A DNA stretch of 63,768 nucleotides, taken from Klebsiella pneumoniae (GTDB lineage Bacteria > Myxococcota_A > UBA796 > GCA-2862545). The notes under the pieces were generated by a model that made no database searches, was not told where the DNA came from, and saw nothing but the letters and a program-made list of their open reading frames with translations. The translations under genes and the position numbers were made by a program. The stretch is taken from assembly GCA_945861065.1 (NCBI GenBank), contig CAMASI010000013.1, forward strand, positions 1 through 63,768. The letters are read 5' to 3'. Positions 24,778 through 34,791 of this stretch are shown here, one piece after another. The number at the start of each line of letters is the position of its first letter. Position 1 is the stretch's first letter.

Positions 24778-26136
24778 ATGTGGTCCACGTTCTTCGTCAT
24801 CGCCCTCGCTGCCCGTCCCCAGCCAGCCCCACCCTTGGCGGAAACGGCAACGCTAGTTGGTAAAGCCGCGGCGCTCAGCCCCGCACCGTTTGAGGAGTTG
24901 ACCGAACTTTGCGACACCATCGGGCATAGGCTCTCTGGAAGCGCGAACTTGGAGCGCGCCATCGTGTGGGGCCTTGCACACATGAAAGCGGACGGCCTCA
25001 ACGCTTGGACCGAAGCCATTTCTGTGCCGACGTGGACCCGCGGTGCGGAGCGGGGCGTGTTGCTCGATCCGATTTCTCGCCCGCTTGATTTGATGGCTTT
25101 GGGTGGAACCATCGGCACGCCGCCGGGCGGGCTCACGGCCGAGGTGGTCGTCGTAGACGACTGGGATCACCTGGCAAGGCTTGGCGAGGCTGTTGCAGGC
25201 AAGATCGTGCTCTTCGACGTGCCGTTTACCGACTATGGCACCACCGTCGCGTACCGAGGACGTGGCGCCATTGAGGCGGCCCGGTTGGGTGCGGTCGGGG
25301 CCCTCGTACGCTCCGTGACCCCCGTCAGCTTGGCCACGCCCCATACGGGTGCAATGTACTACGCCGACGATGTCCCGAGGATCCCGTCAGCAGCCTTGTC
25401 CGTAGAGCATGCCACGCTGATTCGGCGGCTGTCCTTGCGGAGCCCCGTCCGTGTGCAAATTGAGCTTGGGGCCGCTACCCAGGCGGACCGACCCTCGGCA
25501 AACGTCGTTGGCCAAGTGACCGGTCGCGAGAAACCCGATGAAATCGTTCTGTTGGGCTGTCATTTGGATTCCTGGGACGTCGGAACGGGCGCACAGGACG
25601 ACGGCGCGGGATGCGTGCTTGTCCTTGAGGCGCTCGCGCGGATCCGGGCCCTTCCTGTTGCGCCGCGCCGCACGGTCAGGGGCGTCTTGTTCACCAACGA
25701 AGAGAACGGCCTCAGAGGCGGCAAGGGCTATGCCTCGTTGCACGCGAACGAGCGCCATGTAGCCGCCATCGAAGCCGACACCGGCGCCGGAACGCCCCTT
25801 GGCTTTCACATTGATGCGGGACTTCCCGAGGAGGCTCAAGTACTCACGCCAGAACTGGCGCAAGCGCTTGCGCCTTTGGCCGCACTGCTCGCCCCCTACG
25901 GCGCAACTGCCTTTTCACCCGGAGGATCCGGCGCTGACGTCGGTCCAACAGTGGACAAAGGGGGCGTGCTCGGAATGGGACTTTCGCAAGACATGAGCAC
26001 CTATTGGCCGATCCACCACACGGAGGCCGACACCATCGACAAAGTCGACCCCGCTAAGTTGTCTGCCAACGCCGCGGTGATGACGATTGCAGCGTACTGG
26101 CTCGCCGAAACGCCCACGCTCCCAGCCATTCCGTAG
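24778..26136 (+). CDS. M28 family zinc aminopeptidase, secreted, with PA domain
   Basis: This 452-residue exported peptidase has a short hydrophobic leader at 1-12. Residues about 115-230 form the protease-associated domain inserted before the catalytic core. Dizinc-site residues are visible: H262/D264 in CHLDSWD, D274 or D275 in GAQDDGAG, the catalytic pair E308/E309 in TNEENG, D334 in EADTG and the last His at 413/414 in PIHHTEADTIDKVD. It would release N-terminal amino acids from peptides outside the cytoplasm and resembles plasma glutamate carboxypeptidase. It starts a plus-strand run and is divergent from the sulfatase-like gene. Confidence 0.9.
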   Translation: MWSTFFVIALAARPQPAPPLAETATLVGKAAALSPAPFEELTELCDTIGHRLSGSANLERAIVWGLAHMKADGLNAWTEAISVPTWTRGAERGVLLDPISRPLDLMALGGTIGTPPGGLTAEVVVVDDWDHLARLGEAVAGKIVLFDVPFTDYGTTVAYRGRGAIEAARLGAVGALVRSVTPVSLATPHTGAMYYADDVPRIPSAALSVEHATLIRRLSLRSPVRVQIELGAATQADRPSANVVGQVTGREKPDEIVLLGCHLDSWDVGTGAQDDGAGCVLVLEALARIRALPVAPRRTVRGVLFTNEENGLRGGKGYASLHANERHVAAIEADTGAGTPLGFHIDAGLPEEAQVLTPELAQALAPLAALLAPYGATAFSPGGSGADVGPTVDKGGVLGMGLSQDMSTYWPIHHTEADTIDKVDPAKLSANAAVMTIAAYWLAETPTLPAIP

Positions 26137-26147
26137 GACAGCGCAAA

Positions 26148-26178
26148 CGCCGTGGAGCGGTCCCGAACGGTCACGGCG
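26148..26178 (+). terminator. Weak hairpin after the M28 peptidase gene
   Basis: CGCCGTG and CACGGCG pair across a 17-base loop starting 12 bases after the stop codon; a short CCTTTT follows. The stem is GC-rich but the loop is long and the T tract poor, so a rho-dependent end or simple chance are alternatives. The rest of the 137-base gap holds only the GGAGAG ribosome binding site of the next gene. Confidence 0.3.
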
Positions 26179-26273
26179 AACTGTGTCCTTTTGTGACGAC
26201 GAAGCCCCTAGGACGGTGCGTCTCCTTGACGCGTGCCACACTTCGCGTAAACCACCGGCACGCTGGAGAGTAC

Positions 26274-26765
26274 ATGCGTTCCCTATTCGTTGCCCTATCC
26301 TTGACCCTCGCGGGCGCTGCGTACGCGGCACCCAGTGACGCCAAACTAGACGCCTGGAAAGCGGAAGCTGCGTCGGCGGAGGACACGCTGAAAGAGGTCA
26401 GCAAGCTCACCAAGAAGTGGCACAAGGCGGCCGAGAAAGACAAGGACACGAAGGAACTCGATAAAGAGTTGGCCTTCCACTACAATTCGGACCTCGCGTG
26501 GTTGCGCGACCACGGCGTGCCGACCAAGGAGCCCATCGAGCTTCCTCAGCATCCGCAGCACGCAATCGCCGATCAAACGCCTTTGGAAGAAGACGAAAAG
26601 CCGAAAATGGAGCATCTGCGCGACCTGCTCGTCGAGTTGCGGGCGAGCGAGCCCGGTAAAAAGGAACAGGTGACCGGCAAGAAGCTCGACGAATATGTTG
26701 GGATCCTTGAGGGGCGCTACGAGCGCAAACAAAAGAACTACGACGAGCTCAAGGCGAAGAAATAA
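26274..26765 (+). CDS. Exported Lys-rich coiled-coil protein
   Basis: The protein has 163 residues. A classical Sec signal (MRSLFVALSLTLAGAAYAA) ends in AYA-A, so cleavage after about residue 19 is expected. The mature part is highly charged and helical, with many Lys/Glu pairs (KLTKKWHKAAEKDKDTKELD, GRYERKQKNYDELKAKK), suggesting a periplasmic coiled coil. No family recognised. The ATG at 26274 has GGAGAG at 26265-26270; a longer frame upstream lacks a signal and was rejected. It lies between M28 and prfC genes, 83 bases before the latter. Confidence 0.75.
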   Translation: MRSLFVALSLTLAGAAYAAPSDAKLDAWKAEAASAEDTLKEVSKLTKKWHKAAEKDKDTKELDKELAFHYNSDLAWLRDHGVPTKEPIELPQHPQHAIADQTPLEEDEKPKMEHLRDLLVELRASEPGKKEQVTGKKLDEYVGILEGRYERKQKNYDELKAKK

Positions 26766-26848
26766 TCTTCGAGATGAACTGAAAACCTTCAGGCTGTGCG
26801 CCAGGGCCTGCGGTCGACGAACTGCAGACCCTGCCCGCCGGAGACCCT

Positions 26849-28426
26849 ATGGACGCCGTCGAGCAGCGTCGGACGTTCGCGATCATTTCGCACCCCGATG
26901 CGGGAAAAACGACGCTCACCGAGAAGCTGCTTCTTTACGGAGGCGCGCTTCACGTGGCGGGCGCAGTGAAGTCGAGAAAGACCGCAAGGCATGCGGTTTC
27001 CGATTGGATGGCGCTGGAGCGAGAGAGAGGAATCTCCATTACCAGTTCTGTGCTTCAATTCGACCACAGAGGCTTGCGGTTCAACCTCCTCGATACGCCG
27101 GGTCACGCGGACTTTTCAGAGGATACCTACAGGACCCTTTCTGCCGTAGATTCCTCGGTCATGCTGATCGACGTAGCGAAGGGCGTAGAGCCTCGCACCC
27201 TCAAACTGTTTGAGGTGTGTCGGCTGCGCAGACTGCCGGTCATGACCTTTGTCAACAAACTTGACCGGCCGGGCCTGGACCCACTCGACTTGATGGACCA
27301 AGTCGCATCAACCCTGCACATTCGTACGACAGCGCTGAACTGGCCCGTCCGTGATGCCGACTACACCTTTGTCGGCGTGTTTGACCGGGCCACGGCGCGC
27401 GTGATTCTGTTTGCCCGCGAGGCGGGTGGAACGGCTGTTTCTCCAGAGACGCAGCACGAACTCGACGACCCGGCCCTGTTGGAGCGAATCGGGGCACAGC
27501 GGCTCTCGGAACTTCGGGACGATTTGGAGCTGCTCGACGCCGCCGGCGACACATGGGACCACGCCGCCTACCTTCGCGGCGAAGTCACACCCTTCTTCTT
27601 TGGTTCTGCAATGACCAACGCAGGGGTCGGGCTCCTGCTCGAAGCCCTCAGCGAACATGCGCCCTCCCCCATCGCCACCCCCGCCGTAGAAGGTGCCCGC
27701 GACCCGTCCGACGAGTCTTTCAGCGGCTTCGTATTCAAGATTCAGGCGAATATGAACCCTCGCCATCGGGACCGAATCGCGTTCTTGCGCATCGTTTCCG
27801 GTATCTTCGAACGCGGCATGGACGTGACCGTCGCGAGAAGCGCCAAGGTCATGCGGCTCAACAAACCCCACACGTTCATGGCCGACGAGCGTTCGATTGT
27901 AGACACGGCGTTTCCGGGAGACATCGTAGGATTGTACGACCCAGGAGAACTGCGGCTCGGCGACACGCTGTACCAAGGCGCACCTGTCACCTTTCGAAGC
28001 ATCCCGCGATTCGCACCCGAACATTTCGCCCGGGTGAAATTGCGCGACCCCACGCGGCGAAAACAGCTCAATGAGGGCCTTCAACAACTGTCGCAAGAAG
28101 GCGCCATCCAGCTCTTCACGCGCGAAGGGCTCTCGGCCTCGGACCCTTATTTGGGTGCCGTCGGGCAGCTCCAGTTCGAAGTGCTGCGCTACCGGCTGGA
28201 GCACGAGTACAACACAAAGGCGGACTTGGAGGCTGCCCCGTTCGCCGCGGCGCGATGGGTCGGCGGCGACCCAAAAGGCCTCGCGTGGCTGAAATCACGG
28301 GAAGACTATCTGGTGGTCACAGACCGGCACGGTGCGCCCGTCGTGCTGTCCACATCGCCTTGGAGCCTGCAATACGCAGCCTCGCAGTGTCCCGGGCTAG
28401 AACTCTACGAGGTCAGCCCAACTTAG
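26849..28426 (+). CDS. prfC: Peptide chain release factor 3
   Basis: This 525-residue translational GTPase removes RF1/RF2 from the ribosome after peptide release. G1 is SHPDAGKTTLTEKLL (14-28), G2 lies in RERGISITSS, G3 is LLDTPGHADFSEDTYRTL, and G4 is FVNKLDRPG. The C-terminal domains follow RF3, including LQFEVLRYRLEHEY. SHPDAGKTT and DFSEDTYR separate RF3 from EF-G. Length agrees with E. coli RF3 (529). GGAG five bases before the ATG supports the start. Ends 7 bases from a convergent lipoprotein gene. Confidence 0.95.
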   Translation: MDAVEQRRTFAIISHPDAGKTTLTEKLLLYGGALHVAGAVKSRKTARHAVSDWMALERERGISITSSVLQFDHRGLRFNLLDTPGHADFSEDTYRTLSAVDSSVMLIDVAKGVEPRTLKLFEVCRLRRLPVMTFVNKLDRPGLDPLDLMDQVASTLHIRTTALNWPVRDADYTFVGVFDRATARVILFAREAGGTAVSPETQHELDDPALLERIGAQRLSELRDDLELLDAAGDTWDHAAYLRGEVTPFFFGSAMTNAGVGLLLEALSEHAPSPIATPAVEGARDPSDESFSGFVFKIQANMNPRHRDRIAFLRIVSGIFERGMDVTVARSAKVMRLNKPHTFMADERSIVDTAFPGDIVGLYDPGELRLGDTLYQGAPVTFRSIPRFAPEHFARVKLRDPTRRKQLNEGLQQLSQEGAIQLFTREGLSASDPYLGAVGQLQFEVLRYRLEHEYNTKADLEAAPFAAARWVGGDPKGLAWLKSREDYLVVTDRHGAPVVLSTSPWSLQYAASQCPGLELYEVSPT

Positions 28427-28433
28427 CGCGGGA

Positions 28434-29168
28434 CTACAGAACGCCTGGATTCTGGCCGGCGTTTTCGATTGCGTCGTACGCCGCATCGCTGCCTTCGACT
28501 GATTCTGCGGTGACATCTGCCAAGAATGAGCAGGTCTCGTTCACGCTCAACTCGCACGGCTCAGACGTGCACTGAGAAGCGTCGGGCTCGTTCGCGACCC
28601 CGGTTCCGTCCAGGTACAGGTACGCAGGAATCTGACCGGACGGCAGACCCGAGGCCACCGAGTCCCAATTGTCGGTCTCTTTCCAAACCGACTCGTTCAC
28701 CGTGGTGACCGACACCGTCCCGGTCAATGCGCCGGCCTCGCCTGGCGCGAAGTCGATCACGGTCAGGACTTCGGCGCTGGTAATCGCGCTGTACTCGTAG
28801 CCTGAGGAATGGGTCTGGACGTCGTTGGTGTCGTCATAGTTGAGCCATTCTGCGTGAATGACGCCGTCTGTAATCGTCGCCGGATACACGAAATCTTCGA
28901 CGACGACAAAAGCGGTTGCGCCTTTCCCCTCGAGAATTTCGATGAAGTAACCATCGGCACTCAGTTCCTGCGTGAAGTCGTAAATCCACGTGGTCGTGGT
29001 TCCGGTCGCATCATCCGGGGGAGACGCATCGGTGAAGTTCTCCCCGATTTCGGCCGCACAGTCCACGTCACTGAAGCTGGTAAAGGACTGCTCCACCCAC
29101 CATAGGCCCGCGAACTTCCCGTCGCAGCCCGTAAACAGCACCATCAGCGCGATTCCAAACCCACGCAT
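28434..29168 (-). CDS. Lipoprotein, unknown
   Basis: The protein has 244 residues and starts MRGFGIALMVLFTGCDGK, with a clear lipobox and Cys15. The body is acidic, rich in Thr, Asp and aromatic residues, and looks beta-structured. Four further Cys occur, two in SQCTSEPCELS. No family recognised. It lies 20 bases downstream of the tandem uvrA gene on the same strand and is likely the last gene of that transcript, although a functional link with repair is not implied. Confidence 0.7.
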   Translation of the reverse strand: MRGFGIALMVLFTGCDGKFAGLWWVEQSFTSFSDVDCAAEIGENFTDASPPDDATGTTTTWIYDFTQELSADGYFIEILEGKGATAFVVVEDFVYPATITDGVIHAEWLNYDDTNDVQTHSSGYEYSAITSAEVLTVIDFAPGEAGALTGTVSVTTVNESVWKETDNWDSVASGLPSGQIPAYLYLDGTGVANEPDASQCTSEPCELSVNETCSFLADVTAESVEGSDAAYDAIENAGQNPGVL

Positions 29169-29188
29169 ACCAATCTCCAGAGGGGCTG

Positions 29189-32100
29189 CTAACGCTCCGT
29201 CGTGCGGAGTGCGCGTCCCGTCCAGCCCGACGTTGCGGCCACCGCAATCGGCGTCCCCTCCGCCACAACACGCCCGCCAGCAGGGCCCGCGTCCGGCCCC
29301 AGGTCGATAAGCCAGTCGACCTGCCGCAAGAGGGGCAGGTGGTGCTCTACCGTCACCACGGTATGGCCCTGGTTGACAAGGCGGTCGAGCACACGCACCA
29401 AATAGGACACATCCGAGGGGTGCAGGCCGGTCGTGGGCTCATCGAGCAGGTACACAGCATGGCCCTTTCGACTCGCCAGCTCCGAAGCCAACTTCAACCT
29501 TTGTGATTCGCCACCGGACAGCGTGTGTCCCGGCTGGCCGAGACTTAAGTAGCCAAGCCCGACGTCGACCAAGGCCTGCAGCGGCTTAGCGACCCATCGC
29601 ACGGCTGAAAACAACGGCAGCGCCTCTTCAGCGGGCATCGAGAGCACGTCCGCAATGCTGTGGTTGCGCCACCGCACCTCCAACGTTTCGCGCCCGTACC
29701 GACGGCCCCCGCAAGACTCGCAGCCGACCCACACGTCCGGCAAGAAGTGCATTTCGACAAGTGTGGCACCCCGCCCTTCACAAGCCTCGCACCGGCCGCC
29801 TGCTGTGTTGAAAGAAAACCGACCCGGCCCCCAACCGCGCGCCCGCGCGCCAGCAGTCTCGGCATACAGTGTCCGGAGTGCGTCCATCACCCCGACGTAG
29901 GTCGCAGGCGTGCTTCTCGAGGATCTGCCGATCGGAGATTGGTCCACAATCACGACGCCATCGAGCGGTCCGTCGACCTCCAGGGAGCGAAATGGCAACG
30001 CTTCCGCGGTCTGGCCCAACCGGTTCAAGAGCGCGGGCGCAAGCGTATCGTTGATCAACGACGACTTGCCCGACCCGGACACCCCCGTCACGCCCGTCCA
30101 TCGACCTACCGGCACGCGTAGGTCTACCCCCTGCAGGTTGTTGCCCGACGCTCCCCGCAGCGTCAACCATTGTGTCGCCGTGGGTTGGGGCGTCCGCGGC
30201 GGTAATTGGTCCAATCCCGTCAACCACCGTCCCGTCGGTGAACCCGCTTTCATCAGCGTTTCTGGGGTGCCGGAACACATCACGCGGCCGCCATGCACAC
30301 CGGCGCCAGGTCCCAGATCGACCACGTGGTCCGCCCGCCGAATCGTCTCCAAATCGTGTTCGACCACGACGACCGTATTTCCAGCGTCCCGAAGCGCGAA
30401 CAGCGCGGTAAGGAGCCGATCCGTGTCCCGAGGGTGAAGGCCCACTGTGGGCTCGTCCAAGACGTACGTAACGCCGACCAACGCTGCGCCGAGTTGTGAG
30501 GCCAACCGAATTCGTTGCGCCTCGCCACCTGACAATGTCGACGCGAGGCGGTCGAGTGCCAGGTATCCGAGTCCGACGTCCTCCAGGAATGTGAGCCGCC
30601 GCCTCAACTCTAGAAGCGGCCGCTCTGCGATTCGTGCCGTGCCCCCGTCAAAACGCCAGCCCGCAACGACCCCAGCAACCTCAGACACAGTCGCTGATGA
30701 AAGCGCATGGATTCCCAGTCCTCCGATCCTGACCGCCAACAACTCGGGCCTGAGCCGGCCTCCAGCACAGGACGGGCATTTCGACTCGCGCATGACCCAG
30801 TCCGCGCTTCGAGTCCATGACGAAAGCCAACTGCGCAGGCCCTGCCACACCGCGACTTCCGTAATCTCCCGCATCGAACGACCGAATGGTTGCCGCCACG
30901 TGACGCTCATTGGGCCCGGAAGACCCTCGAGGACAGCGGACCAGGTCTCCGTAGGCCACCCCGAAACAGGCCCTCGCGCAAGGGTCACCTTATCGAACTG
31001 CGCGCGGAGTTTGGGCGACCGGTCGAGCGCCACCCGCGCCCGCGGGTCCAGGGCCTCCAGGGCTTGCCCCTCACCTGGAAACAGCAGCGCAGGGTCAGCA
31101 CGCCGCGTTACCCCGACGCCCTCGCAACCCCTGCAAGCGCCTATGTTGGCGTTGAACGAAAAGTGGCGCGGCGTGAACGCGCCCTCATGGACCACACCGT
31201 GCTCAGGACAAGCGAAACGATCGGTAAACCGTTGTTCATCGCCGTTTCGTGTGACAAAACGGGCCACACCCGCCAAGCGGTATGCGGTCGCCATGGCCTC
31301 GGACAACCGAGACAACGACATCGTCTTGGGTCGCCCTCGGTCGACTACCAGCGAAGCCCCAACCTTGAGCTTTTCGACCGCAGCAACCGAACTGAGGTCC
31401 AACTCTACGCCCTCGCTCCACAGCTTGCTCCACCCGTCACCGACAAGTGAATCACGTCGCGCAGCAGCGGTGCCTTCCGCAGGTCTCAGGTCCGCCAACA
31501 ACCAGCCTGTTTCCTCGGTCTCCGCCAGCGCGGTCGCCGCCTCCACAGGCCCGAAGGCCCTTAGGACTCGCCCACACGACACACAATGCGGAACACCGAC
31601 GCGCGCGTACAAGAGTCGCAGAACGTCATGAATTTCTGTGACGGTACCCACCGTAGAACGGGGGTTATTGCCGCTGGATCTTTGATCGACGGCGACTGCG
31701 GGTTGCAGTCCATCAATGCTGTCTACTGGGGCGCGTTCCAAGCGCCCCAGAAATCGCCGAGCGTACGTCGACAGGCACTCCACGTAGCGCCGCTGCCCTT
31801 CGGCGAAAATAGTATCGAAAGCAAGGCTGGTTTTTCCGGAACCGGACGGGCCCGTGAGCACGGACAATCCGCCCAACGGCAGTTCGACATCCACGCCCTG
31901 CAGGTTGTGGCAGCGCGCGCCCCGAATCACCAACTGATCCGCGCCGCCGTACCGGTCCCCTCGCCGGACCGTGGCAGGTTCCGCAAGCAGCGCCGGAGCC
32001 GAAAGCGCCCTTCCGGTCGGAGTATCAACGCGCGCGACTTCTTCCGGCGTCCCAAAACCGACGACACATCCGCCCGCGGGGCCGCCTTCCGGTCCGAGGT

Positions 32101-34786
32101 CGACAACCCGATCCGCGGCGCGAATTACGTCCAGGTGGTGCTCCACAACGAGCACGCTATGACCTGCGTCGACCAGCCGATGGAGCACAGCGAGCAACCG
32201 CTCCACATCGGAAAAATGCAGTCCCGTGGTCGGTTCGTCCAAGATGTACAACACCCGTCGGCCGGCTGGGCGGTGCAACTCCGACGCGAGTTTGATCCGC
32301 TGGGCCTCGCCTCCAGACAGCGTTGTGCTTGGCTGACCTAGGCTGACGTACCCAAGCCCGACCTCGCACAACACGCTGAGAATGCGTTTTATCTTCGGCA
32401 CAGCGGAGAACAGCGCCAACGCCTCCTGGATGGTGAGTTCCAACACACGGTCGATCGACAAGCCGTGCCAGGTCACCTCGCGGGTTTCCGCATCAAAGCG
32501 GCGTCCATTGCAGGTCTCGCAGACGATTTCCACGTCCGGTAAGAACGCCATTTCGATGGTGCGAACGCCGGCTCCTTCGCAGCCTTCGCACCGTCCGCCG
32601 GCGACGTTGAACGAAAACCTGCCCTTCTTGTAGCCACGCGCACGCGATTCCTGCGTCGCAGCAAAGAGGTCGCGAATCGTATCAAAAAGACCGGTGTAGG
32701 TCGCTGGGTTGCTGCGGGGCGTACGGCCGATGGGCGCTTGGTCGACCACGATCAACGCGTCCACATCGGCGCCAGCACACGACGCACAACCGACGGCCTC
32801 CGCGCCGCGTAGCAGGGCTCGCACCGACGGTTCCAAGACGCCGCTGACCAAACTGGATTTCCCCGACCCACTGACACCCGTCACCGCAAGCAACACCCCC
32901 AAGGGCAGGTCGACGTCGATCTGCTGCAGATTGTGAACGTGCGCGCCGCGAATCTGAATCCATCCTTGAACCGGTCGTCGCGTCGTCGGAACGTGCATGA
33001 CGGACTCGCCGCGGAGCCACCGGCCGGTGGGCGACTCGGGGTCCTTCAGAATGCGCTCGGGCGGTCCAGCCGCACACACCCGCCCACCCTCTCGTCCCGC
33101 ACCCGGTCCGACGTCCACAACCCAGTCCGCCGCAAGAATGGTTTCCGCGTCGTGCTCAACGACAAGCACCGAATTCCCGCGGTCCCGCAACTGGCGCAGC
33201 GCACCGAGCAGCCGCAGGTTGTCGCGCGCATGAAGGCCGACGGAAGGCTCGTCAAGCACATAGGTCACGCCTCGCAGACCCGACCCCACCTGGGCGGCGA
33301 GCCGGATGCGCTGCGCCTCCCCCCCTGACAAGGTGGCCGCGCTTCGTTCGAGCCCCAAATAGCCCAGTCCCACCTCGTCCAGAAAGTCCAGGCGGTCCCG
33401 CACCTCGCGCACCAGCGTGGCCCCGATGTGCGCCTCAGTGTCGCTCAACTTCAGGTCGGCAAAGAAGACCCGGGCCTCGGCGACGCTCATTCGAGACAGC
33501 GACACGACGCTGTGCCCTCGAAACCGAACAGCACGGGCACTGGGGTTGAGTCGTTCGCCATCGCAGGTCGTGCAACGCGCTTGCGTGCGAAACGCACCGA
33601 GCGGGGCCCATTTCGTGTACTTCCACACGATCTCTACGAGGTCGGCCAGCCCCTTCCACGGACGCTCACGCACCTCCTCCCGGCCCGCGCGCTCGATTCG
33701 AGACACCCAGGTCACCGTCGGATCACCACTCACCAGGCGGCGATGGGTTTCTGGAGGCCATTGGCCGACAGGCGTGTCTAGCGGCGCTCCCAGAAGGACC
33801 GCGACCTGCAGAAGGTCGTCGCCACCAAAAGACGCGAACGGCAACCTCCCCTCTTCATTCACCGCCCGAAATGCCTCGGGAATACACCGACGACCGTCTA
33901 AAATACGGTCCCAATCAAAGGCCTCAATCGCACCCAGTCCGGCGCATGAGGGACACGCACCCTGCGGGGCGTTGAAGGAGAACAAACGCGGCTCAAGCTC
34001 GGGAATGGCGTGCTCGGGATGCTCCGGACACGCGCGAACCGTAGAAAACGTAAATACGAAGTCGTCCCCAGCGACCACCAGGACGCCGCTGGCAAGTCGG
34101 GTCGCTGCTTCCACCGCTTCAGCCAACCGCCCTCTTTCCGATATTTGGACAGAAACGCGGTCGACGACGACCTCAATGGTGTGATTCTCATAGCGGCCCA
34201 AGGCGGGTGCCGAGTCGGGCGCGCAGTCCAACCCGTCCACCCGCAACCGCGTCCAGCCGTCCCGATGGAGGCCCTCCAACAATTCGCGGTGCTCGCCCTT
34301 TCGCCCGGACACAACCGGCGCCCGTATCGAAACGCGGTGACCGTTGGCCTCGGTCAGCACCCTGTCGACGATTCGATCCACCGTCAGGGTGCGAACTTCG
34401 CGCCCACAGACCGGGCAGTGCGCCGTCCCCAGGCGAGCGAGAAGAAGGCGAAGCCCGTCGTACACTTCCGTGACCGTGCCCACCGTCGATCTCGGGTTGC
34501 GATTGACCGTTTTCTGATCGACCGCCAGTGTGGGAGACACGCCATGGACAGCGTCCACATCCGGTCGCTCCATCCGACCGAGGAACTGACGGGCATAGGA
34601 ACTCAGCGACTCCAAGAAGCGCCGTTGCCCCTCCTTAAGGATGGTGTCATACGCAAGGCTGGATTTTCCCGAGCCGGACACCCCCGTGAACACCACAAGC
34701 GCGTCCCGTGGAACCGAAACGTCCACATTGCGCAAGTTGTGCTCGCGTGCCCCAAGGACAACGATCTCCCCTGGCGATCGTGCCAA
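29189..34786 (-). CDS. uvrA: Tandem double UvrA, excinuclease ABC subunit A fusion
   Basis: The protein has 1865 residues made of two complete UvrA units in one frame. Unit 1 covers about residues 1-940 and unit 2 about 945-1865 (boundary near base 31955). Each unit has two ATPase modules, so four Walker A motifs are present: GVSGSGKSS, GVSGSGKSS, GPSGSGKTS and GVSGSGKSS. Four signature motifs read LSGGEAQRIRLA, LSGGEAQRIKLA, LSGGEAQRIRLA and LSGGESQRLKLA. Zinc-finger cysteines occur in both halves (CEGCEG..CETC, CEACEG..CESC). UvrA acts as a dimer in damage recognition, and here one chain could supply both protomers. A TTG start at 34786 lies 5 bases after the upstream stop. Similar duplicated UvrA is known in chlamydiae. 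Confidence 0.93.
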   Translation of the reverse strand: MARSPGEIVVLGAREHNLRNVDVSVPRDALVVFTGVSGSGKSSLAYDTILKEGQRRFLESLSSYARQFLGRMERPDVDAVHGVSPTLAVDQKTVNRNPRSTVGTVTEVYDGLRLLLARLGTAHCPVCGREVRTLTVDRIVDRVLTEANGHRVSIRAPVVSGRKGEHRELLEGLHRDGWTRLRVDGLDCAPDSAPALGRYENHTIEVVVDRVSVQISERGRLAEAVEAATRLASGVLVVAGDDFVFTFSTVRACPEHPEHAIPELEPRLFSFNAPQGACPSCAGLGAIEAFDWDRILDGRRCIPEAFRAVNEEGRLPFASFGGDDLLQVAVLLGAPLDTPVGQWPPETHRRLVSGDPTVTWVSRIERAGREEVRERPWKGLADLVEIVWKYTKWAPLGAFRTQARCTTCDGERLNPSARAVRFRGHSVVSLSRMSVAEARVFFADLKLSDTEAHIGATLVREVRDRLDFLDEVGLGYLGLERSAATLSGGEAQRIRLAAQVGSGLRGVTYVLDEPSVGLHARDNLRLLGALRQLRDRGNSVLVVEHDAETILAADWVVDVGPGAGREGGRVCAAGPPERILKDPESPTGRWLRGESVMHVPTTRRPVQGWIQIRGAHVHNLQQIDVDLPLGVLLAVTGVSGSGKSSLVSGVLEPSVRALLRGAEAVGCASCAGADVDALIVVDQAPIGRTPRSNPATYTGLFDTIRDLFAATQESRARGYKKGRFSFNVAGGRCEGCEGAGVRTIEMAFLPDVEIVCETCNGRRFDAETREVTWHGLSIDRVLELTIQEALALFSAVPKIKRILSVLCEVGLGYVSLGQPSTTLSGGEAQRIKLASELHRPAGRRVLYILDEPTTGLHFSDVERLLAVLHRLVDAGHSVLVVEHHLDVIRAADRVVDLGPEGGPAGGCVVGFGTPEEVARVDTPTGRALSAPALLAEPATVRRGDRYGGADQLVIRGARCHNLQGVDVELPLGGLSVLTGPSGSGKTSLAFDTIFAEGQRRYVECLSTYARRFLGRLERAPVDSIDGLQPAVAVDQRSSGNNPRSTVGTVTEIHDVLRLLYARVGVPHCVSCGRVLRAFGPVEAATALAETEETGWLLADLRPAEGTAAARRDSLVGDGWSKLWSEGVELDLSSVAAVEKLKVGASLVVDRGRPKTMSLSRLSEAMATAYRLAGVARFVTRNGDEQRFTDRFACPEHGVVHEGAFTPRHFSFNANIGACRGCEGVGVTRRADPALLFPGEGQALEALDPRARVALDRSPKLRAQFDKVTLARGPVSGWPTETWSAVLEGLPGPMSVTWRQPFGRSMREITEVAVWQGLRSWLSSWTRSADWVMRESKCPSCAGGRLRPELLAVRIGGLGIHALSSATVSEVAGVVAGWRFDGGTARIAERPLLELRRRLTFLEDVGLGYLALDRLASTLSGGEAQRIRLASQLGAALVGVTYVLDEPTVGLHPRDTDRLLTALFALRDAGNTVVVVEHDLETIRRADHVVDLGPGAGVHGGRVMCSGTPETLMKAGSPTGRWLTGLDQLPPRTPQPTATQWLTLRGASGNNLQGVDLRVPVGRWTGVTGVSGSGKSSLINDTLAPALLNRLGQTAEALPFRSLEVDGPLDGVVIVDQSPIGRSSRSTPATYVGVMDALRTLYAETAGARARGWGPGRFSFNTAGGRCEACEGRGATLVEMHFLPDVWVGCESCGGRRYGRETLEVRWRNHSIADVLSMPAEEALPLFSAVRWVAKPLQALVDVGLGYLSLGQPGHTLSGGESQRLKLASELASRKGHAVYLLDEPTTGLHPSDVSYLVRVLDRLVNQGHTVVTVEHHLPLLRQVDWLIDLGPDAGPAGGRVVAEGTPIAVAATSGWTGRALRTTER

Positions 34787-34791
34787 GGGCC

